A stretch of 6,715 bases of DNA. Origin: Clostridia bacterium. GTDB lineage: Bacteria; Bacillota; Clostridia; Oscillospirales; Butyricicoccaceae. The position numbers and the translations under genes were made by a program. Shown here in pieces: positions 1 through 6,304 of the stretch. Each line of letters starts with the position of its first letter. The stretch's first letter is position 1. Location: the NCBI GenBank assembly GCA_017556565.1, contig JAFYMQ010000154.1, positions 1 through 6,715 on the forward strand, in the 5' to 3' direction. Under the pieces are notes generated by a model that saw only the letters and a program-made list of their open reading frames with translations, did not search any database and was not told the DNA's origin.

Positions 1-1233
1 GGCATCGATAATCACACCATTTACGTTCCTGAAGACACAAGAATTGTTATCAATCTGAACGGACACACCATCGACCGTGGTCTTGGTGACAACAACGAGT
101 ATGACGGTGAGGTTATCTATGTTGACGAAAATGCCAGACTGATTATCAACGGCGGCAAGAGCGGTGACCCCGTTGTAAAGGCGGGCACTAATCCCGGCGA
201 CGTTAAGATGGGTACGATTACCGGCGGTAACAGCGACAACGGTGCAGGCGGTATCCATGTTATGGACGGCGCATTTCTTGCGCTGAACAACGTACACATC
301 GATGGTAATGCCACAGACGATGATTGTGGTGCTGGCATCGCACTTTACGATGGTGCAAGTCTCGTCATGAGCGGCGGTAGCATCAGCAACAACCGTCTTA
401 TTGGTACTACCCAAGGTGATACTGCCACAGGCGGCGCACTTTATCTCAATGACAGTGAAGCTACACTCTCTTACGTAGAAATTAAGAACAACTTGGCATT
501 TAAGGACTATGGTGAAGGTCTTGCAGTTTATGCCGATGACAGCACAGTATATTTGAACGATTGTATCATCGACGGAAACGGAATTGAAACCGGCGCCGAC
601 AGAAACCACGCCGGATTGTCTATTGTTCACGCATATGATTCTACCGTGGTAGTTACAAGAACCAAGTTCACGAATAACGGTGCCTATGTTGACAACAGTA
701 AATATTACGGGCATAATGGTGCGGTAATTAGAGGCGAAGCTACTTCGGATATAACTTTAACAGAGTGCACCTTTACGAACAACTCTACCAATCATGTACT
801 TGACATGAATGAAGCTTCGTCTAAATCTGCTTTGACGGCTACCGAGTGTGATATTGTGGATAACAGTTCCGCGGTGTTGGAAGGCTACGGCATATTTACT
901 TTTGAAAGTTGTAATTTTGGCGGCAATAAATGTCCCCAAAGCAAAAGAGAAACTTTCTACCCTTCTGGTGCCGCTGATATTACTTTCAGTAATTGTTTGA
1001 TGGGTGATTCGACATACCACAATTTGGATACTATGGAGTTCATCAATTCTCAAAACGCTCCCAACGCCAGCGCTCGTCGTTATGGCTCCATCTTTGGCGA
1101 AGGCTCGCTGTCCATGATAGTTGCAATCCTTGCTCTTATTGTCTCGGCTGCTTCTGTCTGCCTTACCGTAGTTTACAACAAGAAAAAGACCGCCCCCGCA
1201 GCAGCCCACGACTCCGCATCCTCTGACGAATAA
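1..1233 (+). CDS. Right-handed beta-helix surface protein with C-terminal membrane anchor (5'-truncated)
   Basis: The frame is open from base 1 to the TAA at 1231-1233, giving 410 residues; the true start lies upstream of the window. Residues 1 to about 350 consist of short strand-turn repeats rich in Gly, Asn, Asp and Thr. Examples are LNGHTI near residue 19, GGSISNN, CIIDGNG, KFTNNG and CTFTNNS, a pattern typical of parallel beta-helix (pectate-lyase-like, PbH1) proteins. Residues 370-392 form one hydrophobic transmembrane segment. It is followed by NKKK and a short acidic/Ala/Ser tail (393-410), so the helix domain is probably outside and the tail in the cytoplasm. No LPXTG sorting motif is visible. 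Third codon positions are visibly more A/T-rich than in sstT or porG. No catalytic residues can be assigned. An adhesin, a glycan-binding protein or a structural surface protein are all possible. The fold call is fairly sure; the function is unknown. Confidence -1.
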   Translation, partial: GIDNHTIYVPEDTRIVINLNGHTIDRGLGDNNEYDGEVIYVDENARLIINGGKSGDPVVKAGTNPGDVKMGTITGGNSDNGAGGIHVMDGAFLALNNVHIDGNATDDDCGAGIALYDGASLVMSGGSISNNRLIGTTQGDTATGGALYLNDSEATLSYVEIKNNLAFKDYGEGLAVYADDSTVYLNDCIIDGNGIETGADRNHAGLSIVHAYDSTVVVTRTKFTNNGAYVDNSKYYGHNGAVIRGEATSDITLTECTFTNNSTNHVLDMNEASSKSALTATECDIVDNSSAVLEGYGIFTFESCNFGGNKCPQSKRETFYPSGAADITFSNCLMGDSTYHNLDTMEFINSQNAPNASARRYGSIFGEGSLSMIVAILALIVSAASVCLTVVYNKKKTAPAAAHDSASSDE

Positions 1234-1240
1234 TATCTAA

Positions 1241-1281
1241 AACGGCGACCTGCATTATCGCAGGTCGCCGTTATTTTTTTT
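1241..1281 (+). terminator. Intrinsic terminator of the beta-helix gene, possibly bidirectional
   Basis: A perfect 13-bp stem (AACGGCGACCTGC at 1241-1253 pairing with 1260-1272) closes a 6-base loop. An A and eight consecutive T follow (1274-1281), then further T-rich sequence. It starts 7 bases after the stop codon of the beta-helix gene. On the minus strand the same hairpin lies about 18 bases beyond the permease stop codon and is followed by only a short T run (TTTTAGAT). It may therefore also end permease transcription, but less efficiently. Confidence -1.
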
Positions 1282-1290
1282 ATTATTTTC

Positions 1291-2685
1291 TTATTTTTCT
1301 TTGTGGCCGGCGTTTTTGAGCAGTGCGCCCACACCCATTATAGCTGCAAAAATTATCAGATAAAACAGCACGGGGAAGGAGAACGAGCCGTTTTTGCGTG
1401 CTTCCAGAAAGGGTGTGATGCCGTGTGCGTAAATTGCGGCAAACACCATAAACGCGCAGGCGATCATGGTCGCACCGGGCAGGACAAACCGCTTGAATAC
1501 GCCCATTTCCTTTTCGTTTTTCATCCATGCGATCAGCATGGGGATGTACATTGCGTAGATGGAGACGATAGGCAGCTCGGAGGAGTCAAAGTTGAACAGT
1601 CCGAACCAGCCGCCGCTCAGGTTGGCACCGTAAAAATACAGCAGCCACGCACCGCAGATGAACAGACCCCATACAGAGGAGTTGGAGGTCATGTTGGTGA
1701 CCGGGTCAACCTGAGAGAACAGCTGAGGGGCGGGGCCTTCGTCACGGACGGCAATAGCGTACATTCCGCGGGTGACGCCCAGAGTCAGACCGTTGAGTGT
1801 GCCCAGGCAGGATACGACCACGCAGATGCTGAGCAGCACACCGCCCACAGGGCCCAGAATATTGGAGAATGCCACGGTAGTGCCCTGACTCATCAGCACG
1901 TCGTTGGTAGCGCCGCCCGCAACACCCACAAAGTACAGTATATATCCTGCCACAACTATCAGCGAGCCGATGATCAGCGCCAGAGGCAGGTTGCGCTTGG
2001 GGTTTTTCAGCTCGGCATTGATGGAGGTGGCAACTATCCAGCCCTCATAGGCAAACACGGTGGACACGATAGCGGCAAACAGACCGCTGCTTGCGCTGCC
2101 GCCCACAGCCTGAGTGACCACGGTGGTAAAGTTGTGGGTGAGAGTGCCGTTCATAAGACCGACCGTTGTGCCCACAACAGCCATCAGCACGATGGGCACA
2201 AGCTTGATGATTGTTGCGCTGACCTGTATTTTGCCCGCCAGCTTGGGGGACAGGGCGTTGATGGTGTATGCGGTTATCAGGAAGAATCCCGACAGCGCCA
2301 TGACCTCGCTGCCTGCCATTTCCCAGCCCATAAGCGCGCCGAAGTATCGCGCCGACACCCATGCCAGCACCGATGTCATGCCGGGGTAATAAATATTGAC
2401 GATAAACCATGCCATGTAGTAGGCGTAATTGCTTCCGCAGGTGGCTTCGGCATAGTCGACCACGCCCGAGACCTTTTCGTACTTGGTGCCCATCACGGCA
2501 AACTGCAGGGTACACACGATCATCAAAAGACCGGTGATCACCCACGATGCGATGCCCAGCGGCATATTTCCGCCGGTGGCGATGAGCACGTTCTGCGCCT
2601 TGAAGAACACGCCCGAGCCTATGACCGTGCCCACCACCATGCAGATAGCGGTCACAAGTCCGTATTTTTCTGTCAGTTTTTCCAT
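1291..2685 (-). CDS. APC-superfamily amino acid permease (LAT/SteT-like)
   Basis: This encodes a 464-residue polytopic inner-membrane carrier, about the usual length for the APC family, with roughly 12 hydrophobic segments. The first segment carries the substrate-binding unwound motif GSGVF at residues 23-27 (GTVIGSGVFF). The TM6 region has FAYEGW at 211-216 followed by the cytoplasmic NPKRNLP at 228-234. Both are hallmarks of the L-amino-acid transporter/SteT-type branch. Known relatives exchange or import neutral amino acids such as serine and threonine; the exact substrate cannot be read from the sequence. The ATG at 2683-2685 is chosen because GGAGG lies 8 bases upstream (2694-2698 on the plus strand). 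A TTG 30 bases further upstream is in frame but has no ribosome site. The gene converges on the beta-helix gene and appears to have its own promoter, so it is probably monocistronic. The family is confident; the substrate is inference. Confidence -1.
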   Translation of the reverse strand: MEKLTEKYGLVTAICMVVGTVIGSGVFFKAQNVLIATGGNMPLGIASWVITGLLMIVCTLQFAVMGTKYEKVSGVVDYAEATCGSNYAYYMAWFIVNIYYPGMTSVLAWVSARYFGALMGWEMAGSEVMALSGFFLITAYTINALSPKLAGKIQVSATIIKLVPIVLMAVVGTTVGLMNGTLTHNFTTVVTQAVGGSASSGLFAAIVSTVFAYEGWIVATSINAELKNPKRNLPLALIIGSLIVVAGYILYFVGVAGGATNDVLMSQGTTVAFSNILGPVGGVLLSICVVVSCLGTLNGLTLGVTRGMYAIAVRDEGPAPQLFSQVDPVTNMTSNSSVWGLFICGAWLLYFYGANLSGGWFGLFNFDSSELPIVSIYAMYIPMLIAWMKNEKEMGVFKRFVLPGATMIACAFMVFAAIYAHGITPFLEARKNGSFSFPVLFYLIIFAAIMGVGALLKNAGHKEK

Positions 2686-2693
2686 ATATAAAT

Positions 2694-2698
2694 CCTCC
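2694..2698 (-). promoter_or_regulatory. Ribosome binding site deciding the permease start
   Basis: The minus strand reads GGAGG, then 8 bases, then ATG at 2685. This strong site excludes the longer in-frame TTG start at 2715. Confidence -1.
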
Positions 2699-2728
2699 GT
2701 TTGATTCAAAAACAATACATACCTATAA

Positions 2729-2757
2729 ATAATATATTATATCAGCCAAAATGTAAA
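2729..2757 (-). promoter_or_regulatory. Probable sigma-A promoter of the amino acid permease
   Basis: On the minus strand, TTTACA (2752-2757) is followed by 17 bases and TATTAT (2729-2734). An overlapping alternative is a perfect extended -10, TGATATAAT (2736-2744), lacking a good -35 at the right distance. Either would start transcription roughly 30-45 bases before the permease ATG. The -35 lies next to the T-tract of the upstream gene's terminator, which suggests an independent transcription unit. Confidence -1.
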
Positions 2758-2758
2758 C

Positions 2759-2793
2759 AAAAAAATCCCGACAGAAGATTTTTCTGTCGGGAT
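2759..2793 (-). terminator. Intrinsic terminator of the Na+/phosphate cotransporter gene
   Basis: A perfect 12-bp stem (ATCCCGACAGAA at 2765-2776 pairing with 2782-2793) encloses a 5-base loop. On the minus strand it is followed by a run of T (complement of 2759-2764). It lies about 27 bases after the TAA of the cotransporter gene, so it should separate that gene from the downstream permease. Confidence -1.
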
Positions 2794-2819
2794 AACTCTT
2801 ATGTATGGCTTTGCACTGC

Positions 2820-4580
2820 TTACTGTGCGGAATCCAGAGCGGAATAATATTTGTTGGCGTATCCGGTCAGGGCATTGCGATAATCCTCGTGGTCGGCTTT
2901 TTTGATAGTGCGCAGATAATCGTGGCTCTGCAGATGTGTGTCGCTTGCCTCGATAACCGCTACGGCGAGGTTGGAGCAATGGTCGGCAACTCGCTCAAAG
3001 TTGTTTATGCAGTCGTTGTAGACAAATCCCAGCTCCAAAGTACACAAGCCTGCCTGAACGCGCTGGACGTGTCTGTTCTTGAGCTCCTTGGTCAGCGCAT
3101 CCACCACCTGCTCAAGAGGCTCGACACGTTTTGCGGTGTCGGAGGAGTTGCTGAGAAGTGCGCTGCCCGTCAGATCGAGGATCTCGTGGATAGCGTCGGT
3201 GCATATTTTCAGCTCGCTGACTGCACTCTGCGAAAAACTCAGCTTTTTGTCAAAAAGCTCCTTTGCAAGCTCGGCAATATTGACCGCGTGGTCGGATATT
3301 CGCTCGATATTGCCCAGACATACAAGATACTTGGCAGACGCCTGATTTTCTTTTTCGGACAGAGAGGCGGCATTGAGCTGAACCAGATACGCACCCGTCT
3401 CGTCCTCAAACCTGTCGACCAGCTCCTCATTTTCCATAATGGCATCAAACTGTCCGGGCTCGTAGTTGTACAGCAGATCGATGGATGCCACAAGGTTCTT
3501 GAATGCGGTCAGCGACATCTGATCTATGGTCTTGCGAACCTGCTCGAGAGCAAGAGAGGGATAGTCGAGAAAACGCGCATCCAGCAGAGTGCTTTCGGAT
3601 TTGCTCTTTTTGCCTTTTTTGTCCGTGATGGTGGTCATCGCGATCTTTTCCAGCACCTTGGAGAAGGGCGCGAGCAGCACGGTTGCCGACACCTTGAATA
3701 TGGTGTTGACTATAGCGATGCCAAAGCTTGTGGCGGTTGCCGACATAATATCAAAACCTATGATCGCGTGCAGTATATAGAAGGGCACCATCAGAAGCAC
3801 CGCGCCGGTCAGGTTGAAGTACAAATACACGAATGCCGCGCGTCTGCCGTTGACGTTTGCGCCCATTGCCGATATAAGAACGGGCACGCAGGCGCCGATA
3901 CACATACCGATGACCATGGGGATGGCGACCTCATAGCCGATAATTCCCGTAATGGACAGGGCCTGCAGTATACCGATGGATGCCGAGCAGCTCTGGATGA
4001 TAGCGGTGACAACAATACCTACCAGCAGGGAGATAAGAGGATTGGACACCGCCGAAATAAAGTCAATGAAAAATGGGCTGGTCTTAAGAGGTGCCATAGC
4101 GCCGCTCATAGCCTGCATACCGCTCATCAGCACAGAAAAAGCCAGCATTATCATACCGATGTTTTTCTGTTTGGATTTCTTGCAGAAGAAATAGAGGATA
4201 ATACCGATAAAAGATATAAGAGCGAACATGGTAGCCGAGGAAAAACCGCCGCTGCCCTCAACGCCTGCAAGCACCAGTATCCAGCCGGTAGCGGTAGTAC
4301 CGATGTTTGCGCCCATGATTATGCCTATGGCATTGGCAAGCTGCATTATCCCAGAGTTGACAAAACCGACCACCATAACAGTAGTCGCAGAGGACGACTG
4401 AATAACTGCGGTGACCAGTGTGCCCAGCAGCACTCCCTTGAAAGTCGTGGAAGTCAGCTTGCCCAGCACGGTCTCAAGCTTGCTGCCTGCAACACGTTTG
4501 AGCCCCTCACCCAGAAGTGACATACCAAAAAGAAAGAATCCAAGTCCGCCTAAAAGAGCTATGGCATTCGCGATGGTCAT
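2820..4580 (-). CDS. Na+/phosphate cotransporter family protein with C-terminal PhoU-like domain
   Basis: This encodes a 586-residue membrane protein of the NptA/type II Na/Pi cotransporter family. The first half holds the two inverted repeats of the family. Repeat one has QSSSATT at residues 61-67 followed by GANIGTT at 90-96. Repeat two has QSCSAS at 196-201 followed by GACVPV and GANVNG near 229-244. Membrane segments end near residue 312. A charged linker (TDKKGKKSKSE, about 319-329) leads to a helical, soluble region at about 340-586 resembling a PhoU domain, as in many bacterial members of about this length. The likely role is sodium-coupled phosphate movement across the cytoplasmic membrane. 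Some bacterial relatives act as exporters, so the direction is open. The ATG at 4580 is the natural start before the first membrane segment; AAAGG lies about 11 bases upstream, a rather long spacing. A possible small upstream ORF overlaps this start by four bases (ATGA). Confidence -1.
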   Translation of the reverse strand: MTIANAIALLGGLGFFLFGMSLLGEGLKRVAGSKLETVLGKLTSTTFKGVLLGTLVTAVIQSSSATTVMVVGFVNSGIMQLANAIGIIMGANIGTTATGWILVLAGVEGSGGFSSATMFALISFIGIILYFFCKKSKQKNIGMIMLAFSVLMSGMQAMSGAMAPLKTSPFFIDFISAVSNPLISLLVGIVVTAIIQSCSASIGILQALSITGIIGYEVAIPMVIGMCIGACVPVLISAMGANVNGRRAAFVYLYFNLTGAVLLMVPFYILHAIIGFDIMSATATSFGIAIVNTIFKVSATVLLAPFSKVLEKIAMTTITDKKGKKSKSESTLLDARFLDYPSLALEQVRKTIDQMSLTAFKNLVASIDLLYNYEPGQFDAIMENEELVDRFEDETGAYLVQLNAASLSEKENQASAKYLVCLGNIERISDHAVNIAELAKELFDKKLSFSQSAVSELKICTDAIHEILDLTGSALLSNSSDTAKRVEPLEQVVDALTKELKNRHVQRVQAGLCTLELGFVYNDCINNFERVADHCSNLAVAVIEASDTHLQSHDYLRTIKKADHEDYRNALTGYANKYYSALDSAQ

Positions 4581-4915
4581 ATTATCGCCAACCTTTCCGC
4601 TTGTTTTCTGTATAACGGGTACAGCTCACATACATACCCATAATATAATAACACATATTTCGGCAAATGTCTCCACAAAAATACAAAAAATAATGTCCAT
4701 GATGCCGCTACAAAGCCGTAATAATCACCAAAACACAGCATAAACATCAAAGGTGCACCGACAGTATACACAAATCCGCACAAACAACGCAAAAAAGTGT
4801 TTACAAATCGGGAAAACTCTGCTACAATCATACGGAAAAAGCCGCAAACACCGCTATTTTGGCACTTTTTGGAAATATTTGGTAATATGTTTCCCACTAT
4901 AGCACAAGTGTGCAA
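4577..4915 (-). CDS. Possible small membrane protein overlapping the cotransporter start (uncertain)
   Basis: The minus-strand frame opens at a TTG (4915) with no ribosome site. An internal ATG at 4831 would give 84 residues instead of 112, also without a clear ribosome site. The product has two strongly hydrophobic stretches in its middle (around GAPLMFMLCFGDYYG and ASWTLFFVFLW). It ends in a charged tail, YRKQAERLAII. Its TGA overlaps the ATG of the cotransporter in an ATGA, the arrangement seen in translationally coupled genes. Against it, the stretch is T-rich on this strand, which alone favours Phe/Leu/Val/Cys codons and lowers stop frequency. Start signals are weak, and the sstT promoter lies inside it on the other strand. 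No family is recognised. It may be spurious. Confidence -1.
   Translation of the reverse strand: MHTCAIVGNILPNISKKCQNSGVCGFFRMIVAEFSRFVNTFLRCLCGFVYTVGAPLMFMLCFGDYYGFVAASWTLFFVFLWRHLPKYVLLYYGYVCELYPLYRKQAERLAII
4640..4667 (-). promoter_or_regulatory. Candidate promoter of the Na+/phosphate cotransporter
   Basis: On the minus strand, TTTGCC (4662-4667) is followed by 16 bases and TATTAT (4640-4645), about 60 bases before the cotransporter ATG. The -35 match is weak, and the AT-rich surroundings make chance -10 boxes common. Confidence -1.
4800..4828 (+). promoter_or_regulatory. Strong sigma-A promoter of sstT with extended -10
   Basis: TTTACA (4800-4805), an ideal 17-base spacer and TACAAT (4823-4828) occur on the plus strand. 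TGC directly before the -10 gives an extended -10 (TGCTACAAT). Transcription would start near 4835, leaving a leader of about 140 bases before the sstT GTG. This is the best promoter match in the window. Confidence -1.
4896..4904 (-). promoter_or_regulatory. Candidate minus-strand extended -10 promoter in the divergent region
   Basis: The minus strand reads TGCTATAGT, an extended -10 element. A TTGCAC sits 19 bases further upstream, longer than ideal. Transcripts would start near 4889 and run toward the small ORF and the phosphate cotransporter. They would exclude the TTG start at 4915 and leave the ATG at 4831. Confidence -1.
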
Positions 4916-4928
4916 AAGTTGTGCAAAA
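4909..4928 (+). repeat. Tandem 9-base direct repeat in the sstT leader
   Basis: TGTGCAAAA occurs at 4909-4917 and again at 4920-4928. The repeats start 11 bases apart, close to one DNA helical turn, so both would face the same side of the helix. They lie between the sstT promoter and its start codon, and just upstream of the candidate minus-strand promoter. Such a layout could be a binding site for a regulator, but no known operator is recognised. Confidence -1.
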
Positions 4929-4962
4929 TACCAAGACAGTCAGTTTGCGACAACAGACAGAT

Positions 4963-4967
4963 AGGAG
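4963..4967 (+). promoter_or_regulatory. Ribosome binding site deciding the sstT GTG start
   Basis: AGGAG is followed by 8 bases and GTG at 4976-4978. This fixes the start there rather than at the in-frame GTG at 4910, which has no ribosome site and would add 22 non-membrane residues. Confidence -1.
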
Positions 4968-4975
4968 ATTTTAAA

Positions 4976-6220
4976 GTGAAAAAACTACTCAACACCTATA
5001 CCGCAGCACCGCTTATTCTGCGCATAGCAGTCGGTCTTGTTATCGGTATCGTTCTCGGCCTGTGGGTTCCTCAGGCATCCTTCGTCACCGTCTTCGGTGA
5101 TATTTTCGTCGGTGCGCTCAAAGCCATCGCACCCATTCTGGTATTCATCCTCGTCATATCCTCGCTGGCAAGCGCAGGCAAGGGTCTGGGCAGCAGATTC
5201 AAGACTGTTATCGTGCTGTATATGCTGAGCACCTTCCTGGCAGCGGTGGCAGCTGTTGCAGCAAGCTTCCTGTTCCCCGTCACCATTCCTCTTGCAGGTC
5301 TTGATGCGGCACAGCAGACAGCGCCCACCGGCCTGGCAGAGATATTCAAGACCCTGCTCACCAACATGGTGCAGAACCCCGTCTCCGCAATCGTCAACAC
5401 CAATTATATGGGTATACTCACATGGGCTATCTTCCTGGGTCTGGCTCTGCGCATGGTCGCAGGCGACAGGACCAAAGAGGTTCTCAATGACCTGTCCGGC
5501 GCAGTCTCCAAGGTCGTCGGCTGGATCATTCAGCTGGCTCCCTTCGGCATCATGGGTCTGGTAGCAAGCTCGGTCAACGAGTACGGCGCTGCCATATTCA
5601 TTGACTACGGCAAGCTGCTGCTTGTTCTGGTCGGCTGTATGCTGGTGGTGGCATTTGTTGTCGATCCCATCGTTGTTGCCATCATACTCAGAAAGAACCC
5701 CTATCCTCTGGTGCTCAAGTGCTTCAAGGAGTCGGGCATTACCGCATTCTTCACCCGCAGCTCGGCTGCAAACATCCCCGTCAACATGAAGCTGTGCGAG
5801 CGTCTGGGTCTGGACAAGGAATACTACTCGGTCGCTATCCCTCTGGGCGCAACCATCAACATGGACGGCGCAGCCATCACTATTACCGTAATGAGTCTGG
5901 CTGCCGCATTCACCATGGGTATTCAGGTCAACCCCGTTATTGCTCTGCTGCTTAGCCTTGTTGCAACTTTGGGCGCTTGCGGCGCATCCGGTGTTGCCGG
6001 CGGCTCTCTGCTGCTCATCCCCATGGCATGTTCTCTGCTCAACGTGCCTCAGGACATCGCTATGCAGGTTGTTGCGGTCGGATTCATCATCGGCGTTGTT
6101 CAGGATTCGCTGGAGACCGCCATCAACTCCTCGGGTGACGTTATTTTCTGCGCCACCGCCGAGTTCAAAGAGTGGAAAAAGCAGGGCAAGCCTGTAGATT
6201 TCAAACTCTCCGACAAATAA
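4976..6220 (+). CDS. sstT: Serine/threonine:Na+ symporter SstT
   Basis: This encodes a 414-residue carrier of the dicarboxylate/amino acid:cation symporter (DAACS) family, a typical SstT length. SstT imports L-serine and L-threonine with sodium across the cytoplasmic membrane. Diagnostic stretches are FFTRSSAANIPVN (258-270), covering the serine-rich hairpin HP1 tip. Next comes PLGATINMDGAAI (289-301), the TM7 sodium-site motif, then GACGASGVAGGS (333-344), the HP2 tip. VQDSLETAINSSGDV (375-389) is in TM8. The TM7 motif reads NMDG, as in the glutamate-type members, whereas I recall NMAG in Escherichia coli SstT; the rest matches SstT closely. Translation starts at GTG with AGGAG 8 bases upstream. 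The gene has its own strong promoter and a roughly 140-base leader. It is divergent from the phosphate cotransporter and followed after 84 bases by a pyruvate oxidoreductase gene on the same strand, possibly by read-through. The identity is confident. Confidence -1.
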   Translation: MKKLLNTYTAAPLILRIAVGLVIGIVLGLWVPQASFVTVFGDIFVGALKAIAPILVFILVISSLASAGKGLGSRFKTVIVLYMLSTFLAAVAAVAASFLFPVTIPLAGLDAAQQTAPTGLAEIFKTLLTNMVQNPVSAIVNTNYMGILTWAIFLGLALRMVAGDRTKEVLNDLSGAVSKVVGWIIQLAPFGIMGLVASSVNEYGAAIFIDYGKLLLVLVGCMLVVAFVVDPIVVAIILRKNPYPLVLKCFKESGITAFFTRSSAANIPVNMKLCERLGLDKEYYSVAIPLGATINMDGAAITITVMSLAAAFTMGIQVNPVIALLLSLVATLGACGASGVAGGSLLLIPMACSLLNVPQDIAMQVVAVGFIIGVVQDSLETAINSSGDVIFCATAEFKEWKKQGKPVDFKLSDK

Positions 6221-6235
6221 TATATCAGTATATAT

Positions 6236-6274
6236 CAAGAACGCCTCGGCACTCACTGGGCGTATTCTTGGGTT
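6236..6274 (+). terminator. Imperfect hairpin after sstT, weak terminator candidate
   Basis: CAAGAACGCC (6236-6245) pairs with GGCGTATTCTTG (6259-6270), leaving a 2-base bulge and a 13-base loop. GG and only four T follow. The long loop, bulge and short T run point to weak or partial termination, which would allow some read-through from sstT into the downstream gene. No separate promoter for that gene is obvious in the 84-base gap. Confidence -1.
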
Positions 6275-6304
6275 TTACAGATCCAAACAGAAAGGTGCAA
6301 GAAA

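Noticed and set aside
1303..2691. Long plus-strand open frame of 462 codons opposite the permease
   Set aside because: Its product is rich in His, Cys, Gln and Gly with no membrane or domain pattern. The minus strand holds a clear APC permease with a ribosome site, so this is an antisense shadow of codon bias.
2805..4520. Plus-strand open frame of 571 codons opposite the phosphate cotransporter
   Set aside because: The product is low-complexity His/Gly/Cys-rich with no recognisable domain, while the opposite strand carries the diagnostic QSSSATT repeats. It is a shadow frame.
4910..4975. Longer SstT start at the upstream GTG
   Set aside because: No ribosome site precedes it, the extra residues are polar and atypical for SstT, and AGGAG sits 8 bases before the GTG at 4976. 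The resulting 414 residues match the usual family length.
4835..4975. Possible riboswitch or T-box in the sstT leader
   Set aside because: Only short 3- to 4-bp hairpins are visible. There is no T-box consensus, no recognisable riboswitch core and no terminator hairpin before the start codon.
4575..4975. CRISPR-like or mobile-element repeats in the AT-rich divergent region
   Set aside because: The only clear repeat is the two-copy TGTGCAAAA element. There are no regular spacers, inverted terminal repeats or transposase frames.
4985..6256. Minus-strand open frame of 423 codons opposite sstT
   Set aside because: Composition is Asp/Gln/Cys/His-rich and lacks any motif; sstT on the plus strand is unmistakable.
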